64,000 bases of DNA, from contig NC_049997.1 in the NCBI RefSeq assembly GCF_000003815.2, positions 14,884,213 through 14,948,212 of the forward strand. Direction: 5' to 3'. A program made the translations under genes and the position numbers. Source of the DNA: Branchiostoma floridae. Lineage: Eukaryota; Chordata; Leptocardii; Amphioxiformes; Branchiostomatidae. Within the stretch, counting starts at the first letter, position 1. Each line of letters begins with the position of its first letter. The notes under the pieces are model-generated. The model did not search any database and was not told the DNA's origin. It worked only from the letters and a program-made list of their open reading frames with translations. Below are positions 55,901 through 64,000 of the stretch, piece after piece.

Positions 55901-58900
55901 TAGGGAGTCATTTATGTGTTTGTCTCTATGTGTGTGTACATGGTGTATTTGTAGAGAGGATAACTGGAGAAGCTGTGGATGGATCCTTTTGAAATTAGGT
56001 CAGTGGTTAGGGGTCGGGCAAACATTTTAAAGGTCAAGTTCAATAATGGGCCACCTAGTAGCTTTCATCAGTACTGCAGCAGAACCTCCAGTATTAATAT
56101 CTTACGTCCTGGAAAATTGTTATGGTTGTGATTATTGACTGATAGATAGCTCCTGTTCTTCTTTAATTTCCATGTCACGAGGACTATGATTGGATTTTTT
56201 TCTCACTAGGAAAGTAATTGCTTTCATCACCGGTGATCATGTGACACACCCTCACCTTCCATCACTTCCAAAAAAGGAGATGATACTCCCAGAATTCCTG
56301 TTGTCTTGCTTGATGATGGCTGAGAAGGTGACTTCATCAGACTTGGCCAACAGGCTTCTCGCACGTTCAAAGGCCTCCGGGGACGCCTCCAGATTTCTGT
56401 TGGGACCTGGAAAACAACAAGATTGACGTGCCTAAGTACTGTATTGACAGGAGTAGCTAGTACATGTATAAGCCAGTTCATGATTTGGACTGCACATGAC
56501 TCATTGCAGCCAACATACCAAAGTTGGAGGCCTCAGCCTGTCTTTACATATTGCAAAGAGCCTTCAACTTTGACATATTGCCTACAAAGCATCATACTGT
56601 ATAACCATGAACTAGCTTATTCTTGTAAGAGTCAGTCTAAATGACAATCACATCGAAATTCATTTGAATTCCAAGTGAATGTTCTTTCCTCACTTTAATA
56701 ATGCATCACTGTGTTGACTATATCTACAAAAAATATAGTGACCAACATGTATATTTCAAGGCACATTCAGTCCATTTGATGCCATCTTATTTTATTGCTG
56801 CCTGGTTTGCAATTTTATTGCAGCTGAAAATAGATCAAACAGCACTGTAAAAACACAATGTATGATCCCAGGAGCTGAATGCCTCTCCAAGGGACAAACC
56901 TTTGAACTATCACATGCGTCATGAACGCCAAAAGAGAGCATTAAAACGGTAGGGGAGGGGGAGATTTGTGACCGTTGGGACGTTAAACATCAAACAAAGC
57001 TAATTTCGACCTGTCGCTCGTTTGTACCTTTGTGTACAGCACACAGTCTTCCCGTCGTAAAACACTTATTAGTAAGAATAAAACATTCCTGACTGTTTCA
57101 CGACCTTCTGGCCGATGTCAGTCAGACTGTTTCATGCAAAATTCAAGAACAAACGACGAGACATCGACAATAAATCTACATGACATTGTATTCCTTCAGG
57201 TCCCACATTTTCTGGAAGAACGGTAACCAAACAAAAGAAATAAAAAAGAAAACAGAAACAAAAAATGTACAACAATATTCCTTTAGTCACTTTGAAACAA
57301 AACTACATCATGACCTTATTCAGAATAACTTACAGATAGTATAGAGTCTGAACTGAAAAGAGCCGCAGGCAACATAATTTCCAGTACATGTACTAATCCA
57401 TACTTCCATCTATCATAGTCAATATTTTGCTGATAAGCCTTGAGCGAACAAAGTCATGCTTTATTTGGTCATTTCTTACATGTCTTGAAAATGCATCTAC
57501 AACACATTTTTTCAAGACTTGAAAGCAGCAAGTGTCTGTATGTATATGGCATATCTTCCAACTCATCTGATGGGCTTCCTGCATGTACATGTATGTCCTG
57601 CTGCAACTCAGTTGTTTTGAAGCAGTTCATCATGGTAGAATCATATTCATAATAAAAAAAATCAGATTTCCCAGGCAAGGCTAACATCCATAGAGTAATT
57701 ACAATGAAATATGTTCTATATATGACATAAAAAGGATTTCTTTTTAAATTGTATTGGGAAGAAAATATCTTTACATCCAGTTTGTACTAATTGTAGCATG
57801 ATAATTAAGTTTCAAGACAAAATCTCCAGCAAATTATTTGAAAATGTTATAAATGTATCAAGATACTGTCCTACCCAAGTTTACCGTAAATCTATCAAAA
57901 TTTTGATTTATCAATTTTTTTTCATGAGGAATTAATTTCAGGGTGGGAGTAAAAAAAAAGGCTCTGCTGTGAATATTTCAAGATTTACAGTGACATCTAC
58001 ACGTATGTCTCATTTAGTAAATATTTAGTTAATGTTTGAACTTTTGTTGTGAGAAGTACAGGTCATCAGTAGATGGCGATCAATAATGAAAAATGCCGCC
58101 GTCTCCTACCTACTGTCTCCCATTTACCATTACTATCAGAACACATTGCCTGTCAAATACACAACCCTTCTCCATTAACTACACTGGCCATCATGTCCGC
58201 TTTGATCCGCTACATCCTTGACTCATGGGTATAGGCAACGCACACATTATATTACAAGTAATAACGCTGAGCCAACCTGAGGCTATGGCGCTCTTAGAAC
58301 CACGTTTTTGCAACATCATCTCTTTCTGAAGGTGTGAAGGCCACGGGGGATCAGAAATGGATGGAGTTCTGGTCAGGAAGAGTCAATTTAGCTTCTGCTT
58401 CCAGGCTCAGACTTGTTATGCACAGTTAAGAGTTGTTGGGTTTTTTTTTCAGAGATGCCCTATCTGTACAGACTACTTAAGGGAAATGACGACATTATTC
58501 AGGTGTCTCGTATCACATACCGGTAATGTCTATGTCTTATCATGGCCTTCAGGACACACTTTGTTCAGGGTATTGCATTCAATATCTTATTTACAGTAAT
58601 ACACAGATTTATCTAACATACATACATACATGTACATCACACAAAAATACTTACAATCATGTTTGTTCATTCCTAGAACATCCATGACTGCCCAACTAGT
58701 GCTGCAACCTGCAAATTGCAGAGAAAAATCTGAGACTACTGAATAGGATATACTGTAAATCAACTTACTTTTGCAGTGGTTTTCTTTCATGGTAGGAGTT
58801 TTTTTTTTTTTGCAGAGATTTACATTTTGTGGTTGAAACAAATTCGTGGTTAAGTTAGTAATACATTCGAATTTGCGGGGTTATGAATTCTGGATTTTAG

Positions 58901-61900
58901 AATAAAGTCTCAAAGTCTGAAGTCTCGCTGTTGAGAGGTCTAGGTGAAAATAAAACCAACATAAAATTTTTAAGATTTACAGTGATTTATTTATTGGCTG
59001 CAGCCCTGGTATTGAATCTTGAAAAAGGAATATAGTCAGATACAAGCAAAAAAGTAATGTTCCTGTCAAGTTTAAGCTAAGAAGTGCATATTACAATAAA
59101 TGAATACAAGACATTACCCACACTGCAGATTATGGGATAATAACTGGCACACATTGAAATGGCAGGCCCACAAATTAAAACTGATCTTAGAATCAATTAC
59201 AATGAAAACAAAACAACTTGAGCTACAGTACCCTTGTCTTTTGTAACTGTGCACTTTATAGATTCGCAAAACAAAAAATCAGCAAATGTTTATCTAATGA
59301 TTTAAATATATAGCAAAAAAGATCATAGCATTCTCATGATGGCTATAGAAAAAGTCTTTTTTTAAATCATTTTTTGATGGTCAGTAGTTTTTTGTCTACA
59401 TTTTGGCTAGGAATACTGTAAATATTCCTATTCTTGTATGTGTAGTAACTGTTTGGAAACTTACAAGCCTTTCCTTGATTTCTTTGACTACAGCTGTAAA
59501 AGTGGATTTTACAGCTCTGACTCAATCCTTCCTCAATATTTCATGTCACGCTGTCCCCTTCATGTGTTCACGACACAAACTCACAAAAGGCAGTTAAAAT
59601 CGCTCCCCTGCGGCGAGACTATCTACTTCTAACGGACGCTGTGGGTGGCTGAAAAACTAGGATTCAGGTACTATCTGCACATCAAGGGCATGCGTGTGCA
59701 TACATGTCACATGAAGCACTTCTGTGATAATGAAGAGTGAGGTATATGGGTCAGGGGATCAAGAGTTAAGTCGTCCGGCGGACCTCTCTTTATTGTTCAC
59801 CGTGATGTTACTGCGTACACGTACTGCCAAAAAAAGATAGGCGTGGTAATCGATAGCAATAAGGTATATTCTCTTTTGACTGATGGGTGTCTGAAAATGT
59901 TAGATGACAGATATACAGACCAGAAAATTTGTCAGAAGTCGAAAGTACAAAAAATGTAGAGGTCGGCAGCACATCATATGCTGTCCATTTTAGACCACTG
60001 CATTTTCTTGCATCAGCCAACCATAAAAAAGTGAAGTGTGTCCCACTAGCTCTTTGCAATTGTTGCTATCAGACAAGTGAGAAATGACCACTACTCACTA
60101 CTGACCCACGAGTACATTTCTAGTGAAGTTTTATTACTTGATGGAATCCCGGCAAAATCAGCAAGAGTTTGATCAATGGTCAGGTGCACGTGCAATGCAG
60201 AAATTCTACACACACAGCAAGAGGAAGGAAAGATGTACATTTTGTACATTGTAGATAAAATTGGAGCTTTTCGAAAATACACCACTTCAGTTACAGACGT
60301 CCCTTTAATACGAATGTTAAATGTTTACGGATAGCCAAACCTCGGTCATGTTAAAGAACCCACCACACATCGAAAAGTGTATGCCTGGGGTCCTTCCAGG
60401 TGTGAGTGGATCAAACCTTACAGTCTGGCCTCCTCACACCCAGGGCTCCCCTGGAAATCAGTTGATAAACAATTGAAGGGGTAACCCCAAATAATTATGA
60501 TACACGGTTACATGATCTCAAAATGAAAAATAAACAAGTATCAGTAAGTGTAAGTGTCAAAAAATTAGACTGTCACAAAGCATTATGATATCATCAAAAA
60601 ACAAGCTTGTCATATAATTATGTATGCAAATACACTGTAGTGCAAATTATTTGATTTGGGGCCTCCATAAATTGACAACTACAAGGTGTACCATCATACA
60701 ATAAAGATAGCAATTTGGATTACAATTCAGAATTCATTTTATCTACCGCTAATCTGATAGTTGTAAGGTAATCACAAAAGAAGATCATTCTATCATTGCC
60801 CTGTCATTCCTAGCATTCACACTGTGTATCTGAAGCAATGATGAGAGTAATACAGATAAGGTTGAAAAGTCCTCAAATCCGTTTCTCCCAACTGTCAGCA
60901 GAATCTATTAAAACGATCCATCATGAGAAAGTCCTGAGTTTACCACCTGGGCAGGGGGACGGACTTCAACTCTAGCAGATTCAATCCCATCTGTCACCTC
61001 GCCTGTCAGTCGTGCCCTAGCTCACTAATGATGTAGGGAGAAGTAACCTACAGCAGGACTCTGATCGATCAGGACATCACCATTGATGCCTTTAGTGTCT
61101 GAGGCTCTTTTAATTAGCTCCAAACGAGATAACATCCATGCTCTCAGCAATTTCTTCCCCGAAGCAGAAGAAAACATGCCTAAGATTCTCACACTGCTGT
61201 AAACCTTCAGACATGTTGTGCTTTTAAAAAGACCATTTACTGCTTAATGACAGTATCTCTTGCTGGATTATTCCTGAAGATGAATTAAACATAGGAGACT
61301 ATAGGCAGGAGGAATTAGCCAGCATGATTATCCTCCCAGTACTTCCTAATCAGCTCATTTATTTCTAAATCCCACGACTTGCTTCATCAAACACTGACAG
61401 TGCGCCCTGAATATTTTATAGCCTTTTGTCTCTGGTTTATCCGGCAGGTGTGACAGCTGAGGCATGTTAGACCGTATTGGATTTCCCTCCGACATGCCTC
61501 CCACTGCGTGTCGCTGACTTTGTTTTGCATGTAGTGAACACGTTTGGCCTGAAGCAAGCCGGCGAGCACCATCTGTACTTCCACTATGGCTTATGACATG
61601 CAGCAAAGCATAACGCCGGCCTTCCCCGACGGGGATATGAACCAATGGTTTCCACTTTGATCTGCGACTTCATGCTGTATAGCCCGAAGTCAGCACCATT
61701 TACCCTTCTCCTAACTGGAGAAGCCTTTAAAGACCAGTTTCTAATTGGTCACAGGTTTAGACAGCAACGAGGAGGTTTCAAAAAAAGTTTCAATTTAAGT
61801 CAAGTCATTTTCAGTCAAATTGCTACAGAAGAGTTGGAATTAATACATTTTTTCAGAGCCCTTGCTCTTTGTGACATATTTTCGTCATAGGACATGAAAA

Positions 61901-62764
61901 GTTGAAGCCTCAATATGCAATTCTATTCATATCTCGTCAAAGTCAGACAAAAACAAAAACATTTCCACCTGATTAACGGATTACCCTAATCATTTGACAT
62001 TATATGATATGCCAGAATTGTGAGAAGGCTTTGATGTAGGAGGAATCTATAATTTCTCGATTGATTTGTGAGTTACATTACTGAACAGAGGACTCTGATT
62101 ATTCTGATTGTCGTTAATTTGCTTTCCTGGCTTTCTTAAAGCTGAAAACAGAAAGACTTCAACTGTTGTAAAGGCACCTTATTGCCTACTTTTTCACTTG
62201 CTTTGAAACTGGCATATCTTGCATGAGCTGTCATTTTATTTGTCAAAAGGAAGACATCTGATTTTACCTACCTATGAGAGGGAAGTTATCTGATTGGCTG
62301 TTGTCTCACCTACCTATGATAAGGAAGGTATCTGATCGGCTGTCATTATTCCTTAACCTGTCAGGAGGAAGGCATATGATTGGCTGTCATATCACCTACC
62401 TGTCAGAAGGAAGGCATTTGATTGGCTGTTACTTCACTTACCTATCAGAAGGAAGGCATTTGATTGGCTGTTACTTCACTTACCTATCAGGAGGAAGGCA
62501 TTTGATTGGCTGTTACTTTACTTACCTATCAGGAGGAAGGCATTTGATTGGCTGTTAGTCTTTATTTACCTATCAGGAGGAAGGCATTTGATTGGCTGTT
62601 ACTTTACTTACCTATCAGGAGGAAGGCATTTGATTGGCCGTGCTGCCCTTGACCCTTGAGCATGAGCTTGACCCCTGACCCTTTCTGCTTGGCCTGCTCC
62701 TCCAGCTGTGCTCCCCTGATCAGGTTGATCTCCACGTCAGCTGGGCTGCCACTTCCAGCAGACC
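43927..62764 (-). CDS. NELL1/NELL2: NELL1/NELL2-type secreted thrombospondin-1-like protein, signal-peptide exon missing, 20 exons
   Basis: NELL proteins are secreted, trimer-forming glycoproteins; in vertebrates they act in neural and skeletal differentiation and bind Robo3 and other receptors. Twenty exons join in frame to 846 codons. Domain order: laminin-G/TSPN (residues about 1-195), CPDLDKPCPTCGD hinge and short coiled segment (205-245), VWC (255-314), VWC (315-384), a cysteine-free linker (385-431), EGF 1-6 (432-665), then three VWC modules (665-846). The third EGF-like exon ends DGMVCT, the fourth is a compact non-calcium EGF (ENGGLCIAPDYC), and the others carry DVDEC or DIDEC calcium-binding starts. 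Human NELL2 is 816 residues with the signal; the extra length is the linker, absent from vertebrate NELLs. Vertebrate NELL1 and NELL2 are paralogues, so one name is not chosen. The upstream signal-peptide exon must lie right of 62764; I saw no candidate before 64000. Confidence 0.94.
44566..44701 (-). CDS. NELL1/NELL2: NELL exon s, C-terminal VWC 5
   Basis: 136 bp, phase 2 to 0, encoding (R)CDPCYLPTNEATSDLLQTC, a STNWAPKDEPCTRCECK end. Acceptor TACCCAG, donor GTTAGT. Confidence 0.93.
45067..45152 (-). CDS. NELL1/NELL2: NELL exon r, VWC 4
   Basis: 86 bp, phase 0 to 2, encoding KGEIDCSPLTCPELTCKHTY then IPEGECCP. Acceptor TTGACAG, donor GTCAGT. Confidence 0.94.
45210..45560. mobile_element. 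GCCTAGGAAAAAATGTTGTG MITE, copy 2, intact
   Basis: Inverted ends AAATGTTGTGTTTCCTGTTT and its complement. In the NELL intron between exons q and r. It is the uninterrupted form of 30691-32276. Confidence 0.78.
45710..45880 (-). CDS. NELL1/NELL2: NELL exon q, VWC 3 end and VWC 4 start
   Basis: 171 bp, phase 0 to 0, encoding DSIVTCREDSCNCEDKNTDM, YCCPECDRTMNCLHQDQTMV and YNSSDTWMYQCQICKCL. Acceptor CCAACAG, donor GTGAGT. Confidence 0.95.
45989..46325. mobile_element. CAGGGCTCGAAAT element with GGTGCACCC repeats
   Basis: Ends CAGGGCTCGAAAT and ATTTTGAGCCATG are imperfect inverted repeats. Six or more GGTGCACC(C) words lie just inside both ends in opposing orientation, as expected for transposase-binding subterminal repeats. 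No clear target duplication. Confidence 0.6.
46360..46552. repeat. ~70-bp array with CATGTGAYAATC words reaching the exon p donor
   Basis: Units with CAGTAACATCATGTGACAAT and GTGATACTGG recur about three times. The last unit runs into GTGATACTGACCTGGCAGG, the exon p 3' end and donor. Confidence 0.7.
46553..46746 (-). CDS. NELL1/NELL2: NELL exon p, EGF 6 plus start of VWC 3
   Basis: 194 bp, phase 1 to 0, encoding DIDECWTGDHNCPSTTDCIN, GGSYKCKC, CSGSCIYEESEYRNGESW and CGTCTCQ. Acceptor GCTTAG, donor GTCAGT followed by CACATGAT repeats. Confidence 0.94.
47255..47395 (-). CDS. NELL1/NELL2: NELL exon o, calcium-binding EGF
   Basis: 141 bp, phase 1 to 1, encoding DIDECAAGNPCPDHSDCVNL and PGWYFCQCKPGYKSK, ending QIGACE. 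NLPGWYxC is a NELL signature. Acceptor CCTCAG, donor GTCGGC (weak). Confidence 0.93.
47992..48087 (-). CDS. NELL1/NELL2: NELL exon n, short EGF
   Basis: 96 bp, phase 1 to 1, encoding (P)VCTTPCENGGLCIAPDYCS and CPAGFTGKACET, the compact laminin-like EGF also found in vertebrate NELLs. Acceptor CCTCAG, donor GTAAAC. Confidence 0.94.
48664..48786 (-). CDS. NELL1/NELL2: NELL exon m, EGF
   Basis: 123 bp, phase 1 to 1, encoding DQNECALGMDHCHPNAQCEN, TMGSYVCRCNPGFEGDGMVC. Acceptor TCTTCAG, donor GTAAGT. Confidence 0.94.
49358..49495 (-). CDS. NELL1/NELL2: NELL exon l, calcium-binding EGF
   Basis: 138 bp, phase 1 to 1, encoding DVDECASIGSPYSHSCGDNT, RCVNLPGSYICEC and a TEHKCT end. Human NELL2 has CTEHDEC here. 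Acceptor TTGCAG, donor GTTTGT (unusual). Confidence 0.93.
49764..49792. repeat. (TA)n microsatellite
   Basis: About 13 TA units in the NELL intron between exons j/k and l. Confidence 0.9.
50139..50195 (-). CDS. NELL1/NELL2: NELL exon j, cysteine-free linker exon 2
   Basis: 57 bp, phase 1 to 1, encoding DVNVIIQTTFKLFETFNIK between CACCCAG and GTAAAA. It is a diverged copy of exon i, including the donor flank GGTAAAATGT. Because both are symmetric 1-1 exons, either can be skipped without a frame break. Confidence 0.68.
50575..50694 (-). CDS. NELL1/NELL2: NELL exon k, EGF domain 1
   Basis: 120 bp, phase 1 to 1, encoding ETDHCLEGNECHSNATCVNM and CLCKEGFLGDGRTCT: six cysteines in EGF spacing. 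Acceptor GTGACAG, donor GTAAGG. Note it lies right of exon j in genomic order; see findings. Confidence 0.88.
50807..51220 (+). mobile_element. AGGGGTGGGTAC-family element, copy 2, with both ends
   Basis: Starts TAGGGGTGGGTACCGG and ends CCAGTACCCACCCCTTA as inverted tips; AACCAC lies just outside both, a likely remnant of an 8-bp duplication. Fits hAT-like MITEs. It lies between NELL linker exon i and EGF exon k. Confidence 0.7.
51425..51508 (-). CDS. NELL1/NELL2: NELL exon i, cysteine-free linker exon 1
   Basis: 84 bp, phase 1 to 1, encoding VDPSVSTDTDIEVIQQPLKL then RSFNIELK. It resembles exon j (DxxVIxQ...FKL/LKL...FNI-K) and has no counterpart in vertebrate NELLs. Splice sites TTTTCAG and GTAAAA are good. 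Confidence 0.72.
51918..52029 (-). CDS. NELL1/NELL2: NELL exon h, VWC domain 2 second half
   Basis: 112 bp, phase 0 to 1, encoding DGNMQQKQVTVSEFCPALDC and EEEKCCNICQ; human NELL2 has CPALDC at the same place. Acceptor TTGTCAG, donor GTAAGC. Confidence 0.92.
52208..52305 (-). CDS. NELL1/NELL2: NELL exon g, VWC domain 2 first half
   Basis: 98 bp, phase 1 to 0, encoding (A)PCSYYGKDLQDGEYHALHV and RDVCYLSECV. Acceptor TGTACAG, donor GTAAGT. Confidence 0.9.
52995..53220 (-). CDS. NELL1/NELL2: NELL exon f, VWC domain 1
   Basis: 226 bp, phase 0 to 1, encoding LNATQQPETRTLASCDCPQV, TYRERDSWIDGCSECTC and PEGECCPVCG. The CxxC and ECCPxC pattern is VWC. The acceptor (CTAAAG before LNATQQ) is chosen by phase and length and is the weakest of the gene. 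Confidence 0.88.
53567..53750. mobile_element. TACTGTAAATGCA MITE, copy 4
   Basis: Orientation of copy 3. In the NELL intron between exons e and f. Shares CATGCACTGTAGTCTCTTAC with copy 3. Confidence 0.82.
53986..54129 (-). CDS. NELL1/NELL2: NELL exon e, CPDL-CPTC hinge
   Basis: 144 bp, phase 0 to 0, encoding GGIQDAKIIVHPRGYQSQCP, DLDKPCPTCGD and DTVKDLTYLVAK. The paired cysteines precede the oligomerising helix. The gap of Ns lies in the intron just upstream; frame and homology indicate no exon is lost there. Confidence 0.94.
54192..54647. other. Assembly gap (456 Ns)
   Basis: Unsequenced stretch in the NELL intron between exons d and e. The flanking exon phases match, so it probably hides intron only. 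Confidence 0.99.
54760..54839. mobile_element. TAGCCTGGATACCAGACC hairpin MITE
   Basis: Left arm TAGCCTGGATACCAGACC and right arm GGTCTGATATACAGGCTA pair with few mismatches. In the NELL intron between exons d and e. Confidence 0.65.
55188..55343 (-). CDS. NELL1/NELL2: NELL exon d
   Basis: 156 bp, phase 0 to 0, encoding VSLTISGQQAILHVDCNQIY and VSLWLGQRSKDRLVYE. The HVDCN and WLGQR blocks are typical of the family. Acceptor TTGTAG, donor GTAAAT. Confidence 0.94.
55539..55653 (-). CDS. NELL1/NELL2: NELL exon c
   Basis: 115 bp, phase 2 to 0, encoding (R)YLELETSRRKNTIRFHYRS and ending QLDNQWHK. Acceptor TTGCAG, donor GTAAAC. Confidence 0.93.
56256..56406 (-). CDS. NELL1/NELL2: NELL exon b
   Basis: 151 bp, phase 1 to 2, encoding PNRNLEASPEAFERARSLLA, DEVTFSAIIKQDNRNSGSI and SFFGSDG of the TSPN fold. 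Acceptor TTCCAG, donor GTGAGG. Confidence 0.92.
56473..56600. mobile_element. Palindromic CTTCAACTTTGACATAT element, copy 3
   Basis: CCAAAGTTGGAGGC faces GCCTTCAACTTTGACATATT, with GACTGCACATGA on the left; as at 16535-16715. Confidence 0.5.
56610..60340. other. NELL intron, no gene; MITE remnants
   Basis: No exon recognised on either strand. Degenerate TACTGTAAAT...TTTACAGT pairs occur at 57885-57995 and 58750-58992. Confidence 0.5.
60340..60425. repeat. SINE-body fragment
   Basis: AAAGAACCCACCACACATCG...CCTTCCAGGTGTGAGTGGAT is the inverted middle of the SINE at 4078; fragments of it also lie at 26225-26275 and 48455-48545. Confidence 0.55.
60430..62260. other. Unique-looking NELL intron DNA, possible regulatory region
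   Basis: Unlike the rest of the window it has no repeat I recognise. It carries TAATTA/TTAATTAG and GATTA/TAATC homeodomain-type words (61110-61150, 61970-62000, 62085-62115) and a GC-richer stretch at 61380-61640. No splice-bounded coding segment found. Confidence 0.3.
62270..62640. repeat. ~43-bp array copying the end of NELL exon a with its splice donor
   Basis: About nine units of ACCTATCAGGAGGAAGGCAT plus TTGATTGGCTGTTACTTCACTT. On the minus strand the unit reads AATGCCTTCCTCCTGATAG followed by GTAAGT, i.e. the exon a 3' end and donor. The rightmost unit is the exon itself; copies decay to the left. Confidence 0.9.
62612..62764 (-). CDS. NELL1/NELL2: NELL exon a, start of laminin-G/TSPN domain
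   Basis: 153 bp, phase 1 to 1. It encodes SAGSGSPADVEINLIRGAQL and ends GQSNAFLLI. Acceptor CTTGCAG, donor GTAAGT. Its last ~25 bases and the donor are the last unit of the tandem array at 62270-62640. Confidence 0.85.
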
Positions 62765-62958
62765 CTGCAAGAAAACAAGAAACATCACAGTTATACAGGT
62801 GCATCATTCGGACTCAGTCGCATCACAATTAGAACTCCAACCAATGATAGTACGGCAATTATTGGTTCAACCAATGAGAGAGTGCCTACATGTCGAATAT
62901 GTGTACTGAAGTTTTGTTTTCTTGTTTTTTTCTAGGTTTTGAGGGTGTTGGACAGGGC

Positions 62959-63055
62959 TAAAGGTGCATTCTCACTGCACTTGCGTCACTGCGAGTATCT
63001 TTCGAACCCCGCAGTGACGCAAGCTTGACGCAAGTGCAGTGAGAGTGTACCTTTA
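62959..63055. mobile_element. Foldback MITE, 97 bp
   Basis: Left arm CTCACTGCACTTGCGTCA and right arm TGACGCAAGTGCAGTGAGAG, with outer TAAAGGTGCA and GTACCTTTA. Almost wholly self-complementary. Confidence 0.75.
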
Positions 63056-63599
63056 CATGCATAACTACAATGTACATGACTGTATGTAGCAAATGGTGCA
63101 GGCCTGGGATACAAATCAATCCAACCAATGATAATCTTGCAAACCCCCATTCAGAACCTCAGTGTCAGGTTTGTTTGGACAGCCCTCAGCTGGGTGCAAT
63201 GTGACCTTTAACCCAGGCTTCTTGGAAACATGGTGCTAATGAGGTAACACATGTTTGTCATGAGATCAATCTGAAGGCTTCCAATGCTGATACCCAACCC
63301 TGAGCTCCGCTGGCAACGGCATAGTTTTACCAGCACGCGTTTCAAACAAACTATGCTCCAAAAACAACGGAAAATCTCCGCAAAGTGTACGTCTGCTCAC
63401 AAACTGATAAGGGCTGAAGTTCAATTTCATGTGCAGGACTCAAAGAATCAACTTGCAAATTGCAGGAAATTTTCTCGACGGCGGCAACAAAAGTTGGGTT
63501 CAGTTATATGAATCAATGACATTTACCAAGAGTACATTTAATTCTGAATCATCTTTATCAAAATTAGACTCTGCAGGTTGGAAAATAGATGGAAAATAC

Positions 63600-64000
63600 T
63601 GTTCAACTTCACCAGTATCGGTACAAAACTGTTTTTTCTTGTTGGACCGGTCCAGAAAAACCGGATCTGAAAAAAGCAGCAAACCGGATGTTGGACCGAT
63701 TAAAAAATATACAGATTATATCGGTAGACATTCACGTCTTTGGGGGCTTACAGTCCCAAAAAAACAACAAGAGCAAAGTGGAGGAGAGTTGATACATCAT
63801 TTTTAACAAGTTTTTACAATCAAATTTTATCTAAAACAGACGCAGTTACTGCTGTTTACATGCAGAAAGAATTCTAAAATGCCAATTTTCGTCGGATGCT
63901 CCACCAAACAGAATCCTTTGTAGTGAAATTGACCATTATTTTTAAGTATCGCTCATTCAGAAGTTTTCACAGATAATTAGGTTCAGGTTCAGGTCCGGAC
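63600..64000 (-). mobile_element. AGGGGTGGGTAC-family element, reversed, cut by the window edge
   Basis: CAGTATCGGTACAAAACTG, TTTTTCTTGTTGGACCGGTC and, at the edge, GGTTCAGGTCCGGAC match the family at 50807-51220 in reverse. Confidence 0.6.

Noticed and set aside
61355-61645. 96-codon minus-strand frame in the NELL intron
   Set aside because: GC-richer and cysteine-bearing, but has no splice sites in register and no recognised domain; kept only as part of a possible regulatory stretch.
62765-64000. Signal-peptide exon of NELL
   Set aside because: No Met plus hydrophobic run ending in a phase-1 donor was seen on the minus strand; the exon is probably beyond the window.

Overview
The window looks like a piece of an invertebrate deuterostome nuclear genome, most likely amphioxus (Branchiostoma). 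The genes are split into many small exons with GT/AG junctions. Introns are crowded with short inverted-repeat transposons, SINEs, CR1/L2-type LINE pieces and minisatellites, and the word TACATGTA is very common. The species is an inference; the eukaryotic gene structure is read directly. An assembly gap of Ns lies at 54192-54647.

Three protein genes are supported. (1) SND1 (Tudor-SN / p100), minus strand: 17 exons from the start codon at 35167 to 16803, giving the first 576 codons. The last SN and Tudor half is not in the window. (2) TMEM216, plus strand, 35717-39823: six exons, 145 residues, a four-pass membrane protein of the ciliary transition zone. It starts 549 bp from the SND1 start codon, head to head, so the two share a short candidate bidirectional promoter with ETS and YY1-type sites. 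(3) A NELL1/NELL2-type secreted glycoprotein, minus strand: 20 exons from 62764 to the stop at 43927 (laminin-G/TSPN, VWC, six EGF, VWC). The signal-peptide exon is missing and probably lies right of 64000. Exon phases were checked across all junctions and close without a frame break in each gene.

Layout: 1-16802 is the (incomplete) last visible SND1 intron. It holds two ~185-bp tandem arrays, tRNA-derived SINEs, a four-unit repeat array, and a LINE with an open 982-codon endonuclease/reverse-transcriptase frame inserted in a minisatellite. 16803-35167 is SND1, whose introns hold a 28-copy 17-bp minisatellite, a 3.6-kb inverted-repeat element, a hAT-like element nested inside another element, and several MITEs. 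35168-35716 is the shared promoter, 35717-41170 TMEM216 and its 3' region, 41170-43926 intergenic DNA or UTR, and 43927-62764 NELL. 62765-64000 is repeat-bearing DNA.

The genes have no evident joint pathway: SND1 is an RNA-binding nuclease-fold protein, TMEM216 a ciliary membrane protein and NELL an extracellular signalling protein. I found no new multi-gene system. The most distinctive signals are a tandem array that copies the end of a NELL exon together with its splice donor, a duplicated pair of cysteine-free NELL linker exons, a LINE and SINEs sharing a 3' tail, and a nested transposon with an intact 8-bp target duplication.
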